Shown: positions 43,958-53,492 of the stretch, piece by piece
Layout of the letters: every line of letters begins with the position of its first letter
How positions within the stretch are numbered: position 1 is the stretch's first letter
Assembly: GCA_030527185.1 (NCBI GenBank)
Contig: JAUNBF010000002.1
Location: 61,147 to 122,328, forward strand
Direction: 5' to 3'
Origin: Planctomycetia bacterium
GTDB lineage: Bacteria; Planctomycetota; Planctomycetia; Pirellulales; Thermoguttaceae
Length of the DNA: 61,182 bases
Translations under genes and position numbers: made by a program
The notes under the pieces: generated by a model
The model's input: the letters and a program-made list of their open reading frames with translations, nothing else
Databases searched by the model: none
Told to the model about the DNA's origin: nothing

Positions 43958-45157
43958 ATGCTTCAGGGAAATGCAATTATCGGACAGAGCGGCGGTCCCA
44001 CTTCGGTGATTAACTCCAGTTTATGCGGCGTGATTCAGGCCTGCCAGCGATTCCCCGAAAAAATCGGAAAAATCTATGGAATGCGGTATGGTATCGAAGG
44101 ATTCATGCGGGAAGAAATCCTCGACTTGGGAAAAGAACGACCGGAAGTGATCGAGTCGCTGAAAACCACCCCGTCGAGCGCTCTGGGAAGCTGCCGCCAC
44201 AAAATGCAGGAAGAGGACTTTCCCAAAGTGCTGGAACTCTTCCGAAAATACAACATCCGCTACTATTTTCTCATCGGCGGGAACGATACGATGGACACGA
44301 TTCACCGAATCGAAGCGTATTGCCAAAAAGAAGGGTACGAGTTGATCGGCGTCGGGATTCCCAAAACGGTCGACAACGACCTTTTCGCCACCGACCACAC
44401 ACCGGGATTCGGCTCTGCCGCACGCTACGTCGCCATGTCGGTGCTTCAGGCCGGAACGCTCGCCCGCGATATGAAACGGGTCGATCAGTTCGTCGTTTTC
44501 CAGACCGTCGGACGCAGTGCTGGTTGGCTTCCTGCCGCGGCGGCCTGTGCAAGGCGGAATGAAGATGACGCTCCACACATTATTCTGTTGCCGGAACGTC
44601 CTTTTGAAACGGAGAAATTTCTCGCGCAAGTCCAAAAAGTCCACGAAAAGTATGGTTGGGTCAGTATTGTCTGCGGGGAAGGAGTCTGTTTTACGGATGG
44701 CCGTCCGATTAGCGCGTCCGCCACGAACGACCGTTTCGGCAATACCGAATTCGGCGCCATGGGAGGCACCAGCGCCGCCATGATTCTTCACCAGATGATT
44801 TCGCGGCACTTTGGCTGGCGTGGCGAATTTCAAGTTACCGAGTCGCTCCAGATGTGTGCAGCCGACCGCGCCATGCCGGGAGATATTCAGGAAGCGTGGG
44901 CGTGCGGGAATCGTGCGGTGGAACTGGCTATGGAAGGGGTCAGCGGTGTGATGGTCACGATTTTGCGCGACTCCAACCTGCCTTACGCCTGGTCGCTGGG
45001 AACGGCACCTCTGCGGGAAGTGGCTCTGGGAGAGAAACCGATGCCGGACGATTTTATCGACGACGAGAATCTCTACGTCACCGAAAAATGTCTGGAATAC
45101 CTCCGTCCGCTGGTGGGGGAACTGCCGGAATATGTACGTTTGGGACAGGTGGAATGA
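43958..45157 (+). CDS. Phosphofructokinase, probably PPi-dependent
   Basis: 399 residues of the Pfk family. It phosphorylates fructose 6-phosphate. The start site is GGAG-preceded (AAGAGGAG, five bases). IIGQSGGPTSVINSS opens the nucleotide site. Where ATP enzymes have GGDGS and PGTIDND, this one has GGNDT (residues 107-111) and PKTVDND (135-141). The Asp and Lys at these positions are the established mark of pyrophosphate-linked enzymes. GFGSAARYVA and AWACGNRAVELA are further family features. The two next genes run in the same direction only 17 and 47 bases apart, so a shared transcript is likely although their function is unrelated. Confidence 0.9.
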   Translation: MLQGNAIIGQSGGPTSVINSSLCGVIQACQRFPEKIGKIYGMRYGIEGFMREEILDLGKERPEVIESLKTTPSSALGSCRHKMQEEDFPKVLELFRKYNIRYYFLIGGNDTMDTIHRIEAYCQKEGYELIGVGIPKTVDNDLFATDHTPGFGSAARYVAMSVLQAGTLARDMKRVDQFVVFQTVGRSAGWLPAAAACARRNEDDAPHIILLPERPFETEKFLAQVQKVHEKYGWVSIVCGEGVCFTDGRPISASATNDRFGNTEFGAMGGTSAAMILHQMISRHFGWRGEFQVTESLQMCAADRAMPGDIQEAWACGNRAVELAMEGVSGVMVTILRDSNLPYAWSLGTAPLREVALGEKPMPDDFIDDENLYVTEKCLEYLRPLVGELPEYVRLGQVE

Positions 45158-45174
45158 CGCTTTCCTGGTGAAAG

Positions 45175-45798
45175 ATGAAATATATCGAAAAGAAAGGACC
45201 GCCGGAACCGTTTCAACGATGTTTGCGGAAGCATCCGCAGATGAACTGGGACACGTTTTGCCGGCAGGAATTTGCCTCCCTGAAAACTCTCCTGGCCAAC
45301 GCCTTGCGCCAGGAGCAGGGATACCTCTGTTGTTACTGCGAGGAAGAAATTGCCAAAGGGGTCTCTCACATCGAGCATTTTCGCCCCAAAAGTCTGTATC
45401 CGCAACACGATTTGGACTACTACAATCTTTTTGCCAGTTGTAACGGCTGCGGAAAAAAAGAGGATACTTCCTGTGGCGTCAAGAAACGGAATCTTTTCTT
45501 TGAAGCCCTCATCAATCCGACCGATAAAACCTGTGAGAGCCGATTCCTCTACACCGCCGACGGGCAGATTCTTCCGACCGATGAAAACGATGAGGAAGCG
45601 TGGCAAACCATTGCCGTTTTGGGACTGAATGGGCCAAAACTGCGGCGACGTCGGGAGATGGTTTTTCAGGAACTCGAAAATTTGCGGGAGTTATTACCGG
45701 ACGAGGATTTTCGAAATTATATCCAGATTCGTCTTCAACGGAGTGCCAAGGGGCGGTTTTGCGAATTTTGGACGACCGTGCGGTATTTTACCCAATAG
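45175..45798 (+). CDS. HNH-like endonuclease, PtuB/TIGR02646-type
   Basis: 207 residues. The HNH-like core GYLCCYCEEEI...HIEHFRPKS (about 43-70) and NLFASCNGCGKK with further Cys pairs match the TIGR02646 family, which includes PtuB of Septu defence and retron-linked nucleases. The four Cys (CCYC, CNGC) probably bind a structural zinc. Start at 45175 follows GGTGAAAG, 17 bases after pfk. A PtuA-like ATPase is not adjacent, but a UvrD-type helicase is next. Whether this is defence or repair is open. Confidence 0.8.
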   Translation: MKYIEKKGPPEPFQRCLRKHPQMNWDTFCRQEFASLKTLLANALRQEQGYLCCYCEEEIAKGVSHIEHFRPKSLYPQHDLDYYNLFASCNGCGKKEDTSCGVKKRNLFFEALINPTDKTCESRFLYTADGQILPTDENDEEAWQTIAVLGLNGPKLRRRREMVFQELENLRELLPDEDFRNYIQIRLQRSAKGRFCEFWTTVRYFTQ

Positions 45799-45845
45799 GA
45801 AATAAAAAATCGCGACTTTTCGGTTATTATTGTAGTTATGATTTT

Positions 45846-47897
45846 ATGAAAAACACCTCCAAAAATCTCAACGAATCCCAACTTCGTGCCGTGGAACATG
45901 GTGAAACGCCTTTGCTGGTTGTGGCGGGAGCGGGGACGGGAAAGACGACGATGTTGGCTCACCGCGTCGCGAGTTTGGTGGCACGTGGGGCGGCTCCCGA
46001 ACGGATTCTCCTCCTGACCTTCACGCGGCGGGCAGCGTTGGAACTGGTGGAACGAGCCAAAAAACTCCTCGAAACGACCTCTCCCCAAGCCGGGACGCTT
46101 TCTTCCATCTGGGGCGGAACGTTTCACGCGGTGGGAATGCGACTTTTGCGGATTTACGGCAAAAATGTCGGACTTCCCCCCCATTTTTCGATTGTGGATC
46201 GGGCAGATCAGGAAGATTTGATGAATCTGGTGCGATCGGAACTCAACTTTCCGGTGGACAAAAAACGGTTTCCGAAAAAAGGGACGTGCGTTTCGATTTA
46301 CAGTCGGTGTATCAATTCGCAGAAGAAACTTTACGAGATTCTGGATCGGTTTTATCCGAAACAATTGGAATTTCACGACGAACTGGCCCAACTTTTCGAC
46401 GCTTATACCGATCGGAAACTGCGGGACGCGACGCTGGATTACGACGACCTGCTTCTTTATTGGGCAGCCCTGATGCGTCATCCCGAAATCGGCGAACGGA
46501 TCCGACAGCGTTTCGACTGGATTCTGGTGGATGAGTACCAGGACACCAACCTGATTCAGGCGGAAATTGTCCACGGTCTGACACCGGATGGGAAAGGGCT
46601 GACGGTGGTGGGGGACGATGCGCAGTCGATTTTTTCTTTTCGTGCCGCGACGGTGCGTAATATTCTCGATATTCCCCAGATTTTTCCCAACACGACGATC
46701 CTTTCGCTGGAAAAAAATTACCGCAGCAGCCAGTCCATCCTCGAAGCGACCAACCGCGTTGTGGAGCAGCTTCGGGAACGGTACCGCAAAGAGCTTTTTT
46801 CCACCCGAAACGAAGGGGTTCTTCCGATGTTTGTGCGGTGTGAGGATGAGGACGCGCAGTCACAATTTGTTGTTGAGCAGATTCTCCAGCACCACGAAGA
46901 GGGGATACCTTTCCGTGAACAGGCCGTTTTGTATCGTTCCTCGCACCACAGTTTACGGCTGGAAACGGAACTGACGCGGCGGCGGATTCCGTATATCAAA
47001 TATGGCGGACTGAAATTTACCGAAGCGGCTCATGTGAAGGATTTGCTTGCGTTTTTGCGAATTGTGGAGAATCCGCACGATTTTCCCGCGGGAATCCGAC
47101 TCCTGACCCTTCTGCCGGGACTGGGGCCGAAAAAAGCGAACACGCTCATGGAAAATCTCCGCGACGCGGAAGGCAATTTCAACGTCTGGAGTTCCTGGAC
47201 GCCGCCACGTGCCACGCAGACGGTCTGGTTTCCGTTCGTCGATTTGCTGAAACGGCTGGCTCCCGATACGGTGCCGCTTCAGGAGCAACTTTACGAGTCG
47301 TTGCAATTTTACAAACCGCTTCTAATCGAGAAATATCCCAACGATTCCGATTCCCGCTACAACGATTTGGAACAACTGGTCGATGTGGCCAAACGTTTTC
47401 GCTCCCGGCAGGAAATGTTGTCCGATTTTGTACTCGACCCGCCGCAATCGTCGGAAGCATTTGCCAGTGTTCCCGACCGCGACGACGATTACCTCATCCT
47501 CAGCACCATCCATTCCGCCAAGGGGCTGGAGTGGACGTCCGTTTTCATCATCCACGCCAGCGACGGGAACATTCCTTCCGACATGGCGACCGGAAGGCCG
47601 GACGAAATCGACGAAGAATTACGGCTTTTCTACGTTGCCATGACACGTGCCAAAGACTACCTTTACGTCACCTGCCCCATGCGTTATTTTCATCTGGGTC
47701 CCTCCTGGAACAACAATTACAGCCGGGTTATCCCTACCCGGTTCCTCCCGCCCAGGATTCTCAAAACGGCCTTCGACGAAGAGTATGTTGCCAACGAGAC
47801 GCTGCGGGAGTCGAACGGGGAAGCGGAAAATATCCTGAAACAGGAAGGGTTGACGTTGGACACCTGGATCAAAAAACAGACCGAAGACCTTTGGTAA
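45846..47897 (+). CDS. UvrD/PcrA-type superfamily 1 DNA helicase
   Basis: 683 residues. 3'-5' helicase with Walker A VVAGAGTGKTTM (about 24-35), motif Ia LLTFTRRAALELV, Walker B DWILVDEYQDTN near 225, motif III VVGDDAQSIFSFRAA near 255, motif IV LEKNYRSSQ, motif V LSTIHSAKGLEW near 555, and motif VI RLFYVAMTRAKDYL near 590. The region at about 180-200 is short compared with UvrD of E. coli (720). ATG 45846 has no clear ribosome site; translation may be coupled to the HNH gene 47 bases upstream. Repair is the default role. Confidence 0.9.
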   Translation: MKNTSKNLNESQLRAVEHGETPLLVVAGAGTGKTTMLAHRVASLVARGAAPERILLLTFTRRAALELVERAKKLLETTSPQAGTLSSIWGGTFHAVGMRLLRIYGKNVGLPPHFSIVDRADQEDLMNLVRSELNFPVDKKRFPKKGTCVSIYSRCINSQKKLYEILDRFYPKQLEFHDELAQLFDAYTDRKLRDATLDYDDLLLYWAALMRHPEIGERIRQRFDWILVDEYQDTNLIQAEIVHGLTPDGKGLTVVGDDAQSIFSFRAATVRNILDIPQIFPNTTILSLEKNYRSSQSILEATNRVVEQLRERYRKELFSTRNEGVLPMFVRCEDEDAQSQFVVEQILQHHEEGIPFREQAVLYRSSHHSLRLETELTRRRIPYIKYGGLKFTEAAHVKDLLAFLRIVENPHDFPAGIRLLTLLPGLGPKKANTLMENLRDAEGNFNVWSSWTPPRATQTVWFPFVDLLKRLAPDTVPLQEQLYESLQFYKPLLIEKYPNDSDSRYNDLEQLVDVAKRFRSRQEMLSDFVLDPPQSSEAFASVPDRDDDYLILSTIHSAKGLEWTSVFIIHASDGNIPSDMATGRPDEIDEELRLFYVAMTRAKDYLYVTCPMRYFHLGPSWNNNYSRVIPTRFLPPRILKTAFDEEYVANETLRESNGEAENILKQEGLTLDTWIKKQTEDLW

Positions 47898-47935
47898 TGG
47901 ATATATTGTGGAAAAATTTCAAGACGTAAAACCTT

Positions 47936-50900
47936 TTATCGCTGCAAGCCCATGGTGAAACTGAAGAGTTCTTTCTCGTCGCCCTCGTTTTTCATGACGG
48001 GGACGGCAAAGTCGAGCGCAATCGGCGCGGAACCCAACATCGGCATGGAAATACGCAAACCGGCACCAATCGAAACGCGGTAATCGTCCGTCCAATTGTC
48101 AAACGACGGCTCCACCGTTCCTGTATCGCAGAAAAGCACACCGCGAATCATGTCGTCTGCCGTAATCGGGAAAAGGTACTCCAGCGACGCCAGAATCATC
48201 ACATTTCCACCAACGGGAACATCCAACTGTCGCGGAGAAGCACCCCGGAAGTCAAAACCACGAATCGTCGTCGTACCACCCGCAAAATACGATTCGTAAA
48301 TCGGCGTATTGTCGCCCGTCCAGGCAAACGAGGAGGTGAAACTCAACACATGACGACCCGACATATCGGCACGCTCGTACAACAACCAATACTTTTTGAA
48401 CTGCGCATTGAAACGTGGGTAATTCCAGGTACCGATCACCTGCTCAAACTCGATCGAAGCGTAATATCCTTCCGTTGCCAGGAATGAACTGTCACGGCGA
48501 TCCTGCACCAGTCGAAAACTGAAGCCAAACAGGTCGGAATCTCCCAAAGCCTCAGCCAGCCGGGGAGGAATCGGGTACGTTGGGTCATACAGCTTGACAT
48601 TATAACCCCGGAAGCCCAAATACGCTCGCATGTCGTGCGTCAAAGCCCGGCTGAGATTGATCTGGCCACCCATCCGGCGTTCGCTCCAGTCGGAATAAAT
48701 ACGCTGATAGTACGCCAGGCTCGTTCCCAGACCAATTTGCGTGTTGAACAGATACGGTTCGTCAAAACTCACCGCATATCGCTGGACTTCCGTTCCCGGC
48801 ATCGCCTCCATGCGGAAATGTTGCCCACGTCCACGCCAGGCCGTTCCATTTTTAATCTCACTCCACGATCTCGGCCAACGTCGCCAATCGAAATTCTGCT
48901 CATCCACCACCACGGAACCCACCAACCCCGCGTCGGAACTGACCCCCAACGAAAACATCAACCGCCCTGTCGTCGTCTCTTCCGTCTGGATGGTGATCGG
49001 CAAACTCTGACGCTGCCAGTCGCCCAAACTGTAGCCGGGTGCCGGAGGGTCGCTGATGTGCTGCGAATACGGCGTGATGTCCGGGTTGCTGATACCGGGT
49101 TGAGGAGGGGGTGCCAGTTGTTGCCCTGTCCGTGGATTGATCGTTTCAATCTGCGCCGGAGGTGCGGAGTTCGCCAAATCTTCCGATGCCCACGCAGGTT
49201 TGGATGCGGACGAAGTTGGAATAGAAGTCCTCGTGGCAGGAGCTTCCGCGGGAATCGGTTGGAGAGGAACGTTCCCCACCACTTCTTCGCCACCGTACCG
49301 AACCGTGCGTCGAATCGGGCGGCTCGTCACCACCACAGGCGAATCGCTGTATGCCGGGTCGTCGTTGCAGACACTCACACGTCCCTGCAGATCGACGTCT
49401 GTTTCTTCCGGGTATTCAAACGTCCGGTAATACTCTCCGGTCTCCGGGTCGCGAATTTCCGCTACTTCATACGTCACGGCTTCTTCGCCAACGACTTCCT
49501 CCGCCACTTCCTCGGTTCCAGGAGTATCGTTTGCCGAATCGTTCCATTTTCCATAAATCGTAATATCGAGAAGCGCTTCGTTTTCCTGAAGCGAAATATC
49601 TTTCTCATCAAGAGTGGCAATCGTCTGTTTGAAGACTTTTTGTGGTTGTTCCCCGCCGGAAATAGCGTCACGCCCTGCTCCGCCGCCGATACTGGCACGT
49701 CCGGGAGAGGCACCTGCCGAGGAACTGCTTCCCGACGTGGGAGTCGCACGCGAAATTTCCGCTTTCCCGCCAATCTGTTTTTCAATTTCCGCTTCCTGTG
49801 CCAGTTCCGGTGCCGTGTAAACGATTTTCGGCATTTGTCCCGCACTGGGATCCATCGCGAAGAGTTGCGACGCTCTCAACCGTCGTTCCGATTGCTGCAA
49901 CTCGTTGACGTTGACCAAATCGCCCGGTTTGACGGAGAGTCGATTCAGAATCGTCGAAATCTGGGTGTGCGGAAAGTCCCCCTCAATCAGCACATTCACC
50001 CGCCCGACACGATAGGTTTTCCCTTCCTTGATCGAGAAAACAATATCGCACTGCGAGGGATCGTCCAAGACGCGAGCTTCCGCGTTGATGTCCGCGAAAA
50101 CGTACCCTTCCTTGCCGTAGCGTCGGCGGACTTTGGCAATGCTCTGATCCAGACGGTCTTTGTTGAAAGGTTTCCCTTCGTGGACTTTCAAATCCTCTTT
50201 CAGCAAATCGACGTCGAACTGGTCATTTCCCAGATACCGAATCTGACGGATTTTCGCCTGCGGACCTTCGTTGATGACGAACGTCACATCGTTCCAACCC
50301 TCTTCGCTGGTTCGTTTCACCCGACGGCTGACGCGGGCATAGAAGAAACCGAGCCGACGGTAATAATCTTCCAGTTTTTTGATGTCGTCCGCGAGAATCT
50401 CCTCCCGCAACTCTCCCTGAAAGAGCCAGAAAAGTCCCGGCTTGCTCTGAATCACCGTTCGCAAGCGTCCCCCGGAAACGATCGTATTGCCGATGAACTC
50501 GGTTTTGCCGATGCGCAGTTTGGGGCCTTCGTGAATCTGGAAAATCACTCCCGGATCGGTCGCCTTATCCCCCTGGACTGTTTTGATCGTCACCTTGGCA
50601 AAGCCTTTGGCCTGATAATACATCTCCAGTTTCTTGCGACCTTCCTCCACATCGTACGGACTGACCGGCTTGCCCACCATCAAACCGCATTCCTTCTCCA
50701 GCGTCGCGATCCGAATTTTCTCGTTCCCCTGAAATTTCAGGTATTTCATGATCGGACGTTCTTTCACATTAAAAATGACCGCCACGCCATTCTCTTTTTT
50801 CTGGATGTACGGTTCCACCAGCACAAAGAGCCGGGATTGGCTCATTCGACGAATGTCGTCGTCCAGAACCGTTGACCGAAACGGACGTCCCGGACGGGTG

Positions 50901-51502
50901 GAGATGTATTGGAGAATCTTTTCCGTCGAGTTACGCGAATTTCCCAGAATCTGAACATCGACGATTTCCTGATTTTCGTATTCCCGTCCTTTCGTAGCGG
51001 ACGAAACGGCTCCGGTTTTCGTGCTGCCAATCGGGGAGGAGAAAATCGGCAAATCCTCCGCACTGGGCAGTTTTTCCTCATCCCGTTGCCCATTCCCCAA
51101 CAATCGTTCCACGCCCTGCCCCAAAGGTCGCGTCCGAATCGGCGTCATCGCCTGACCACCATCTCCCGGCAAATCCTGACTTGAGTGTCCGTCCGACAAA
51201 ATTTCCCGACTTCCCGGCGAATCGTTCCGCATGTCCTCCAGCAGCCCTCCCGGACTGTCCGGGATTTCCGACGCTTCCTCAACCGCCAACACCTGATCTG
51301 AGAGAATCTGCACGTTGGAAAAATTTCCATCCGGCTGAAACGTTCCCGGCAAGATATTGGCCGGATTTTCCTGGGTATAGGAGGGGGTTTGCGGCAAGTT
51401 TTGCGACCATACCATCCCTGCCCAAAAAATTCCCAGGAACCCAAACAGCGTCCTAAGTCTCTGGAAAGAGCGTCTTTGTTTATCGACCTGCGTTCTTAAC
51501 AT
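47936..51502 (-). CDS. bamA: Outer-membrane assembly protein BamA with large insert
   Basis: 1188 residues versus about 800 in E. coli. After a signal peptide (FGFLGIFWAGMVWS) and an acidic, Pro-rich extension (about 35-170), POTRA domains start near residue 176 (IVDVQILGNSRN). Further POTRA repeats include LKFQGNEKI, TEFIGNTIVSGG, IRYLGNDQFD and VNVLIEGDFPHTQ. A low-complexity insert of about 280 residues (565-845) separates POTRA5 and the barrel. It includes Ser/Gly runs and an Ala/Pro stretch. The barrel has the loop-6 motif TTIRGFDFRG. The chain ends FSFTMGLQR, so no C-terminal aromatic. It folds and inserts outer-membrane proteins. Confidence 0.93.
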   Translation of the reverse strand: MLRTQVDKQRRSFQRLRTLFGFLGIFWAGMVWSQNLPQTPSYTQENPANILPGTFQPDGNFSNVQILSDQVLAVEEASEIPDSPGGLLEDMRNDSPGSREILSDGHSSQDLPGDGGQAMTPIRTRPLGQGVERLLGNGQRDEEKLPSAEDLPIFSSPIGSTKTGAVSSATKGREYENQEIVDVQILGNSRNSTEKILQYISTRPGRPFRSTVLDDDIRRMSQSRLFVLVEPYIQKKENGVAVIFNVKERPIMKYLKFQGNEKIRIATLEKECGLMVGKPVSPYDVEEGRKKLEMYYQAKGFAKVTIKTVQGDKATDPGVIFQIHEGPKLRIGKTEFIGNTIVSGGRLRTVIQSKPGLFWLFQGELREEILADDIKKLEDYYRRLGFFYARVSRRVKRTSEEGWNDVTFVINEGPQAKIRQIRYLGNDQFDVDLLKEDLKVHEGKPFNKDRLDQSIAKVRRRYGKEGYVFADINAEARVLDDPSQCDIVFSIKEGKTYRVGRVNVLIEGDFPHTQISTILNRLSVKPGDLVNVNELQQSERRLRASQLFAMDPSAGQMPKIVYTAPELAQEAEIEKQIGGKAEISRATPTSGSSSSAGASPGRASIGGGAGRDAISGGEQPQKVFKQTIATLDEKDISLQENEALLDITIYGKWNDSANDTPGTEEVAEEVVGEEAVTYEVAEIRDPETGEYYRTFEYPEETDVDLQGRVSVCNDDPAYSDSPVVVTSRPIRRTVRYGGEEVVGNVPLQPIPAEAPATRTSIPTSSASKPAWASEDLANSAPPAQIETINPRTGQQLAPPPQPGISNPDITPYSQHISDPPAPGYSLGDWQRQSLPITIQTEETTTGRLMFSLGVSSDAGLVGSVVVDEQNFDWRRWPRSWSEIKNGTAWRGRGQHFRMEAMPGTEVQRYAVSFDEPYLFNTQIGLGTSLAYYQRIYSDWSERRMGGQINLSRALTHDMRAYLGFRGYNVKLYDPTYPIPPRLAEALGDSDLFGFSFRLVQDRRDSSFLATEGYYASIEFEQVIGTWNYPRFNAQFKKYWLLYERADMSGRHVLSFTSSFAWTGDNTPIYESYFAGGTTTIRGFDFRGASPRQLDVPVGGNVMILASLEYLFPITADDMIRGVLFCDTGTVEPSFDNWTDDYRVSIGAGLRISMPMLGSAPIALDFAVPVMKNEGDEKELFSFTMGLQR

Positions 51503-51964
51503 GAACGTTTTTCTCTCGGTTTATCGTAAAAAGTTGTCTACACAACTACTTCATACCGTATCTGATGATTTTATGCAATAGCAATTTCCATAATCGATAC
51601 ACTTTACGCCTCATTTTCCGAAAAGGAGACTCTGGAAACGCTCCGACACAATCCCCACAACCGAAAATATCCAATCATTTTCCTCAATTTCACCCTGTTT
51701 TTCGTTATATTCCTGATGACCGGTACAGTTTTAATCCCTCCATGCGGAAAATTGCATAAAATCCGACAATTTGCTAGATTGCGTGTAATTGGAAACCGAT
51801 GGATAAAAAAAGAAAGTGCAGGAATGTACCTGTTCTTGTTTTCAGAAAAATTTACTCCTGTTTCTCTCTGCGGAAATCGTTTTGTCCAGGGGCGTGACCT
51901 ACTCAAAACTTCGGCAGAACAGGAACACCAGGAAATCAGTACACCTTCATAAGGAACCCTTTCC
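51503..51964. other. Intergenic region between bamA and the Pro/Ala/Thr-rich gene
   Basis: 462 bases, AT-rich, with no gene. A TTGCAT-17-TAGATT promoter candidate (51753-51781, plus) could serve the following gene, and minus-strand TTGCAT-17-TATGAA near 51558-51590 could serve bamA; both are weak. Confidence 0.5.
51753..51781 (+). promoter_or_regulatory. Possible promoter of the secreted Pro/Thr/Ala-rich gene
   Basis: TTGCAT (51753-51758), 17-base spacer, TAGATT (51776-51781). Leader of about 180 bases. Low confidence. Confidence 0.3.
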
Positions 51965-52801
51965 ATGAAAACAACGCGATGGATTCCCCTTTTATGGGTC
52001 GGATTGTTGATGGGTGGTTTGCCTTTGGCTGCCACGTTACACGCAGAAGACGCGGAACTGTTTCCGCTGCTGGAAGAGTTGGATACGGAAGATACCCTTC
52101 CCGCTCTGGAGGAATTGCCTCTGCTGCCAGCGAACGATGCTGCCGAAACGACCGCTCCCGTAACGCAGGCTCCGGTTTTTGTGGCACAACAACCAGCCAC
52201 TCCCGCGGAAACGGCAGCTATTCCCGAACCTCCCGCGGAAGTCACCATGCCCGCTCAGACACCTGTGGAAATTCCGGTCGTGGAAGCGAATTCCGAACCG
52301 GCTGTGGCGGACGACCTTCTCACACCGCCCGTTGCCAGTCCGCAGGCACCCTTGACGGAAGAGAAAACCGTGGTCGTTCCTGAGCCGGCAGTTGTCGCGA
52401 CAGAACCTCTCCCGACTGCCCCGGAAGCTCCTAAAACCGTTCTTCCTCCGGCGGCTCCCACACAAGTGACGACACCCGATGCCACGTCCCAGAGCGTCGT
52501 GGTTTCCAAAACAGAGACGGCGGCTCCGGCAGAAACGGTCGTTACGGAAACCGTTGTTCCAACGACGACGGCAGTCCCCTGCCAGGAATGTTGCGAATAC
52601 GTGCCGGTTTATCCACGTCGGCTCCCCGCGGCAATCTATGGCGTCCCGCGACCCATCGGCTATGGCGGCTACATGGTTCCGGCTCGCGCTCCCGGACGTT
52701 ACTACGAACGGGGAACACGACGCCTGCTTCCCGATACAGGCTATACACTGCGTGGGCCACGGGATTTTGACGATCCCAATCCACGTCCGATTGGCCCGTG
52801 A
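51965..52801 (+). CDS. Secreted Pro/Thr/Ala-rich protein, function unknown
   Basis: 278 residues. Signal peptide (IPLLWVGLLMGGLPLAATLHA) then low complexity: Leu/Glu-rich start (LFPLLEELDTEDTLPALEEL), a long Pro/Thr/Val/Ala region (about 50-210) and a C-terminal segment with CQECCEYVPVYPRRLP followed by Gly/Tyr/Arg-rich sequence (GYGGYMVPARAPGRYY). The Cys cluster (three in five residues) may bind metal or form disulphides. No domain recognised. It looks like a cell-surface spacer. Confidence 0.7.
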   Translation: MKTTRWIPLLWVGLLMGGLPLAATLHAEDAELFPLLEELDTEDTLPALEELPLLPANDAAETTAPVTQAPVFVAQQPATPAETAAIPEPPAEVTMPAQTPVEIPVVEANSEPAVADDLLTPPVASPQAPLTEEKTVVVPEPAVVATEPLPTAPEAPKTVLPPAAPTQVTTPDATSQSVVVSKTETAAPAETVVTETVVPTTTAVPCQECCEYVPVYPRRLPAAIYGVPRPIGYGGYMVPARAPGRYYERGTRRLLPDTGYTLRGPRDFDDPNPRPIGP

Positions 52802-52825
52802 TTTCGTCCCCTGGAAAATTCTTCC

Positions 52826-52860
52826 CTCCTCCGCTGGAACTTTCCTTCCAGGCGGAGGAG
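52826..52860. other. Strong intergenic hairpin
   Basis: CTCCTCCGC (52826-52834) pairs with GCGGAGGAG (52852-52860), and TGGAA with TTCCA, with one bulged G and a six-base loop. No T-run on the plus strand. It ends 22 bases before the metallopeptidase start and might be a weak terminator or RNA regulator. Confidence 0.6.
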
Positions 52861-52882
52861 TCCCTGAAAATGGTTTCCCGTC

Positions 52883-53482
52883 ATGATGACCCGACCTGTC
52901 CGTGGATTTGATTTCACAGAACACATGCGTCTTCTTTGTGTGGACATGACGCAGCGCATTGCCGCGTTGAAGCACATTCAAATGAATCAGGTGGCGGTCG
53001 GTTTTTGCCAGACTCGTAAAGATGTGCGGCACGGTTTTTATGCCTCCCTGACCCCCATGCGTTTTGAGGCGGGAAGTCTGCTCACCCAGCGAAAAGGAAA
53101 AACCTACACCCTTCAACGGCTTTTTTCCCCGGACGGCGAAGAGATTCTCTACATTCTGAATTTTTACGTACCACGATTTCTCGACTCCCCTTTTCGGGAA
53201 AAACTGATTACGACGGTTCATGAATTACTCCATATCAGTGAGAATTTCGACGGAGATATTCGGCGTTTTGAAGGACGTTGCTATGCGCATTCCGCTTCTC
53301 AGAAAGATTTCGACGAACGGGCGGAAGAACTGGCCAGTTTCTGGCTCGCCACCCGACCTCCGACAGAGTTGTACGATTTCCTGCACGAAGATTACGACTC
53401 CCTGCAAAAACGTTACGGTCGTCTTTTTGGAAAACGTTTTCCCACTCCCAAACTGATCCGTCTACAGCAGGATATTTCCTGA
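52883..53482 (+). CDS. Putative metallopeptidase with HELLH motif
   Basis: 199 residues. A central HELLHIS (113-119) is the HExxH zinc-binding pattern of short 'putative metallopeptidases'. It follows LNFYVPRFLDSPFREKLITT and precedes FDGDIRRFEGRCYAHSASQ with further His and Glu that could supply the third ligand. No signal peptide, so it may be cytoplasmic. Two ATGs at 52883 and 52886 are possible. It is convergent with the acyltransferase gene, 10 bases away. Confidence 0.7.
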   Translation: MMTRPVRGFDFTEHMRLLCVDMTQRIAALKHIQMNQVAVGFCQTRKDVRHGFYASLTPMRFEAGSLLTQRKGKTYTLQRLFSPDGEEILYILNFYVPRFLDSPFREKLITTVHELLHISENFDGDIRRFEGRCYAHSASQKDFDERAEELASFWLATRPPTELYDFLHEDYDSLQKRYGRLFGKRFPTPKLIRLQQDIS

Positions 53483-53492
53483 GAGACTTTTT

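Noticed and set aside
45175..47897. A complete Septu or Gabija defence system
   Set aside because: No PtuA-like or GajA-like ATPase is adjacent, so only a partial resemblance is reported.
48635..50875. 746-codon plus-strand frame across bamA
   Set aside because: Arg/Phe/His-rich antisense shadow; the minus-strand frame has POTRA and barrel motifs throughout.
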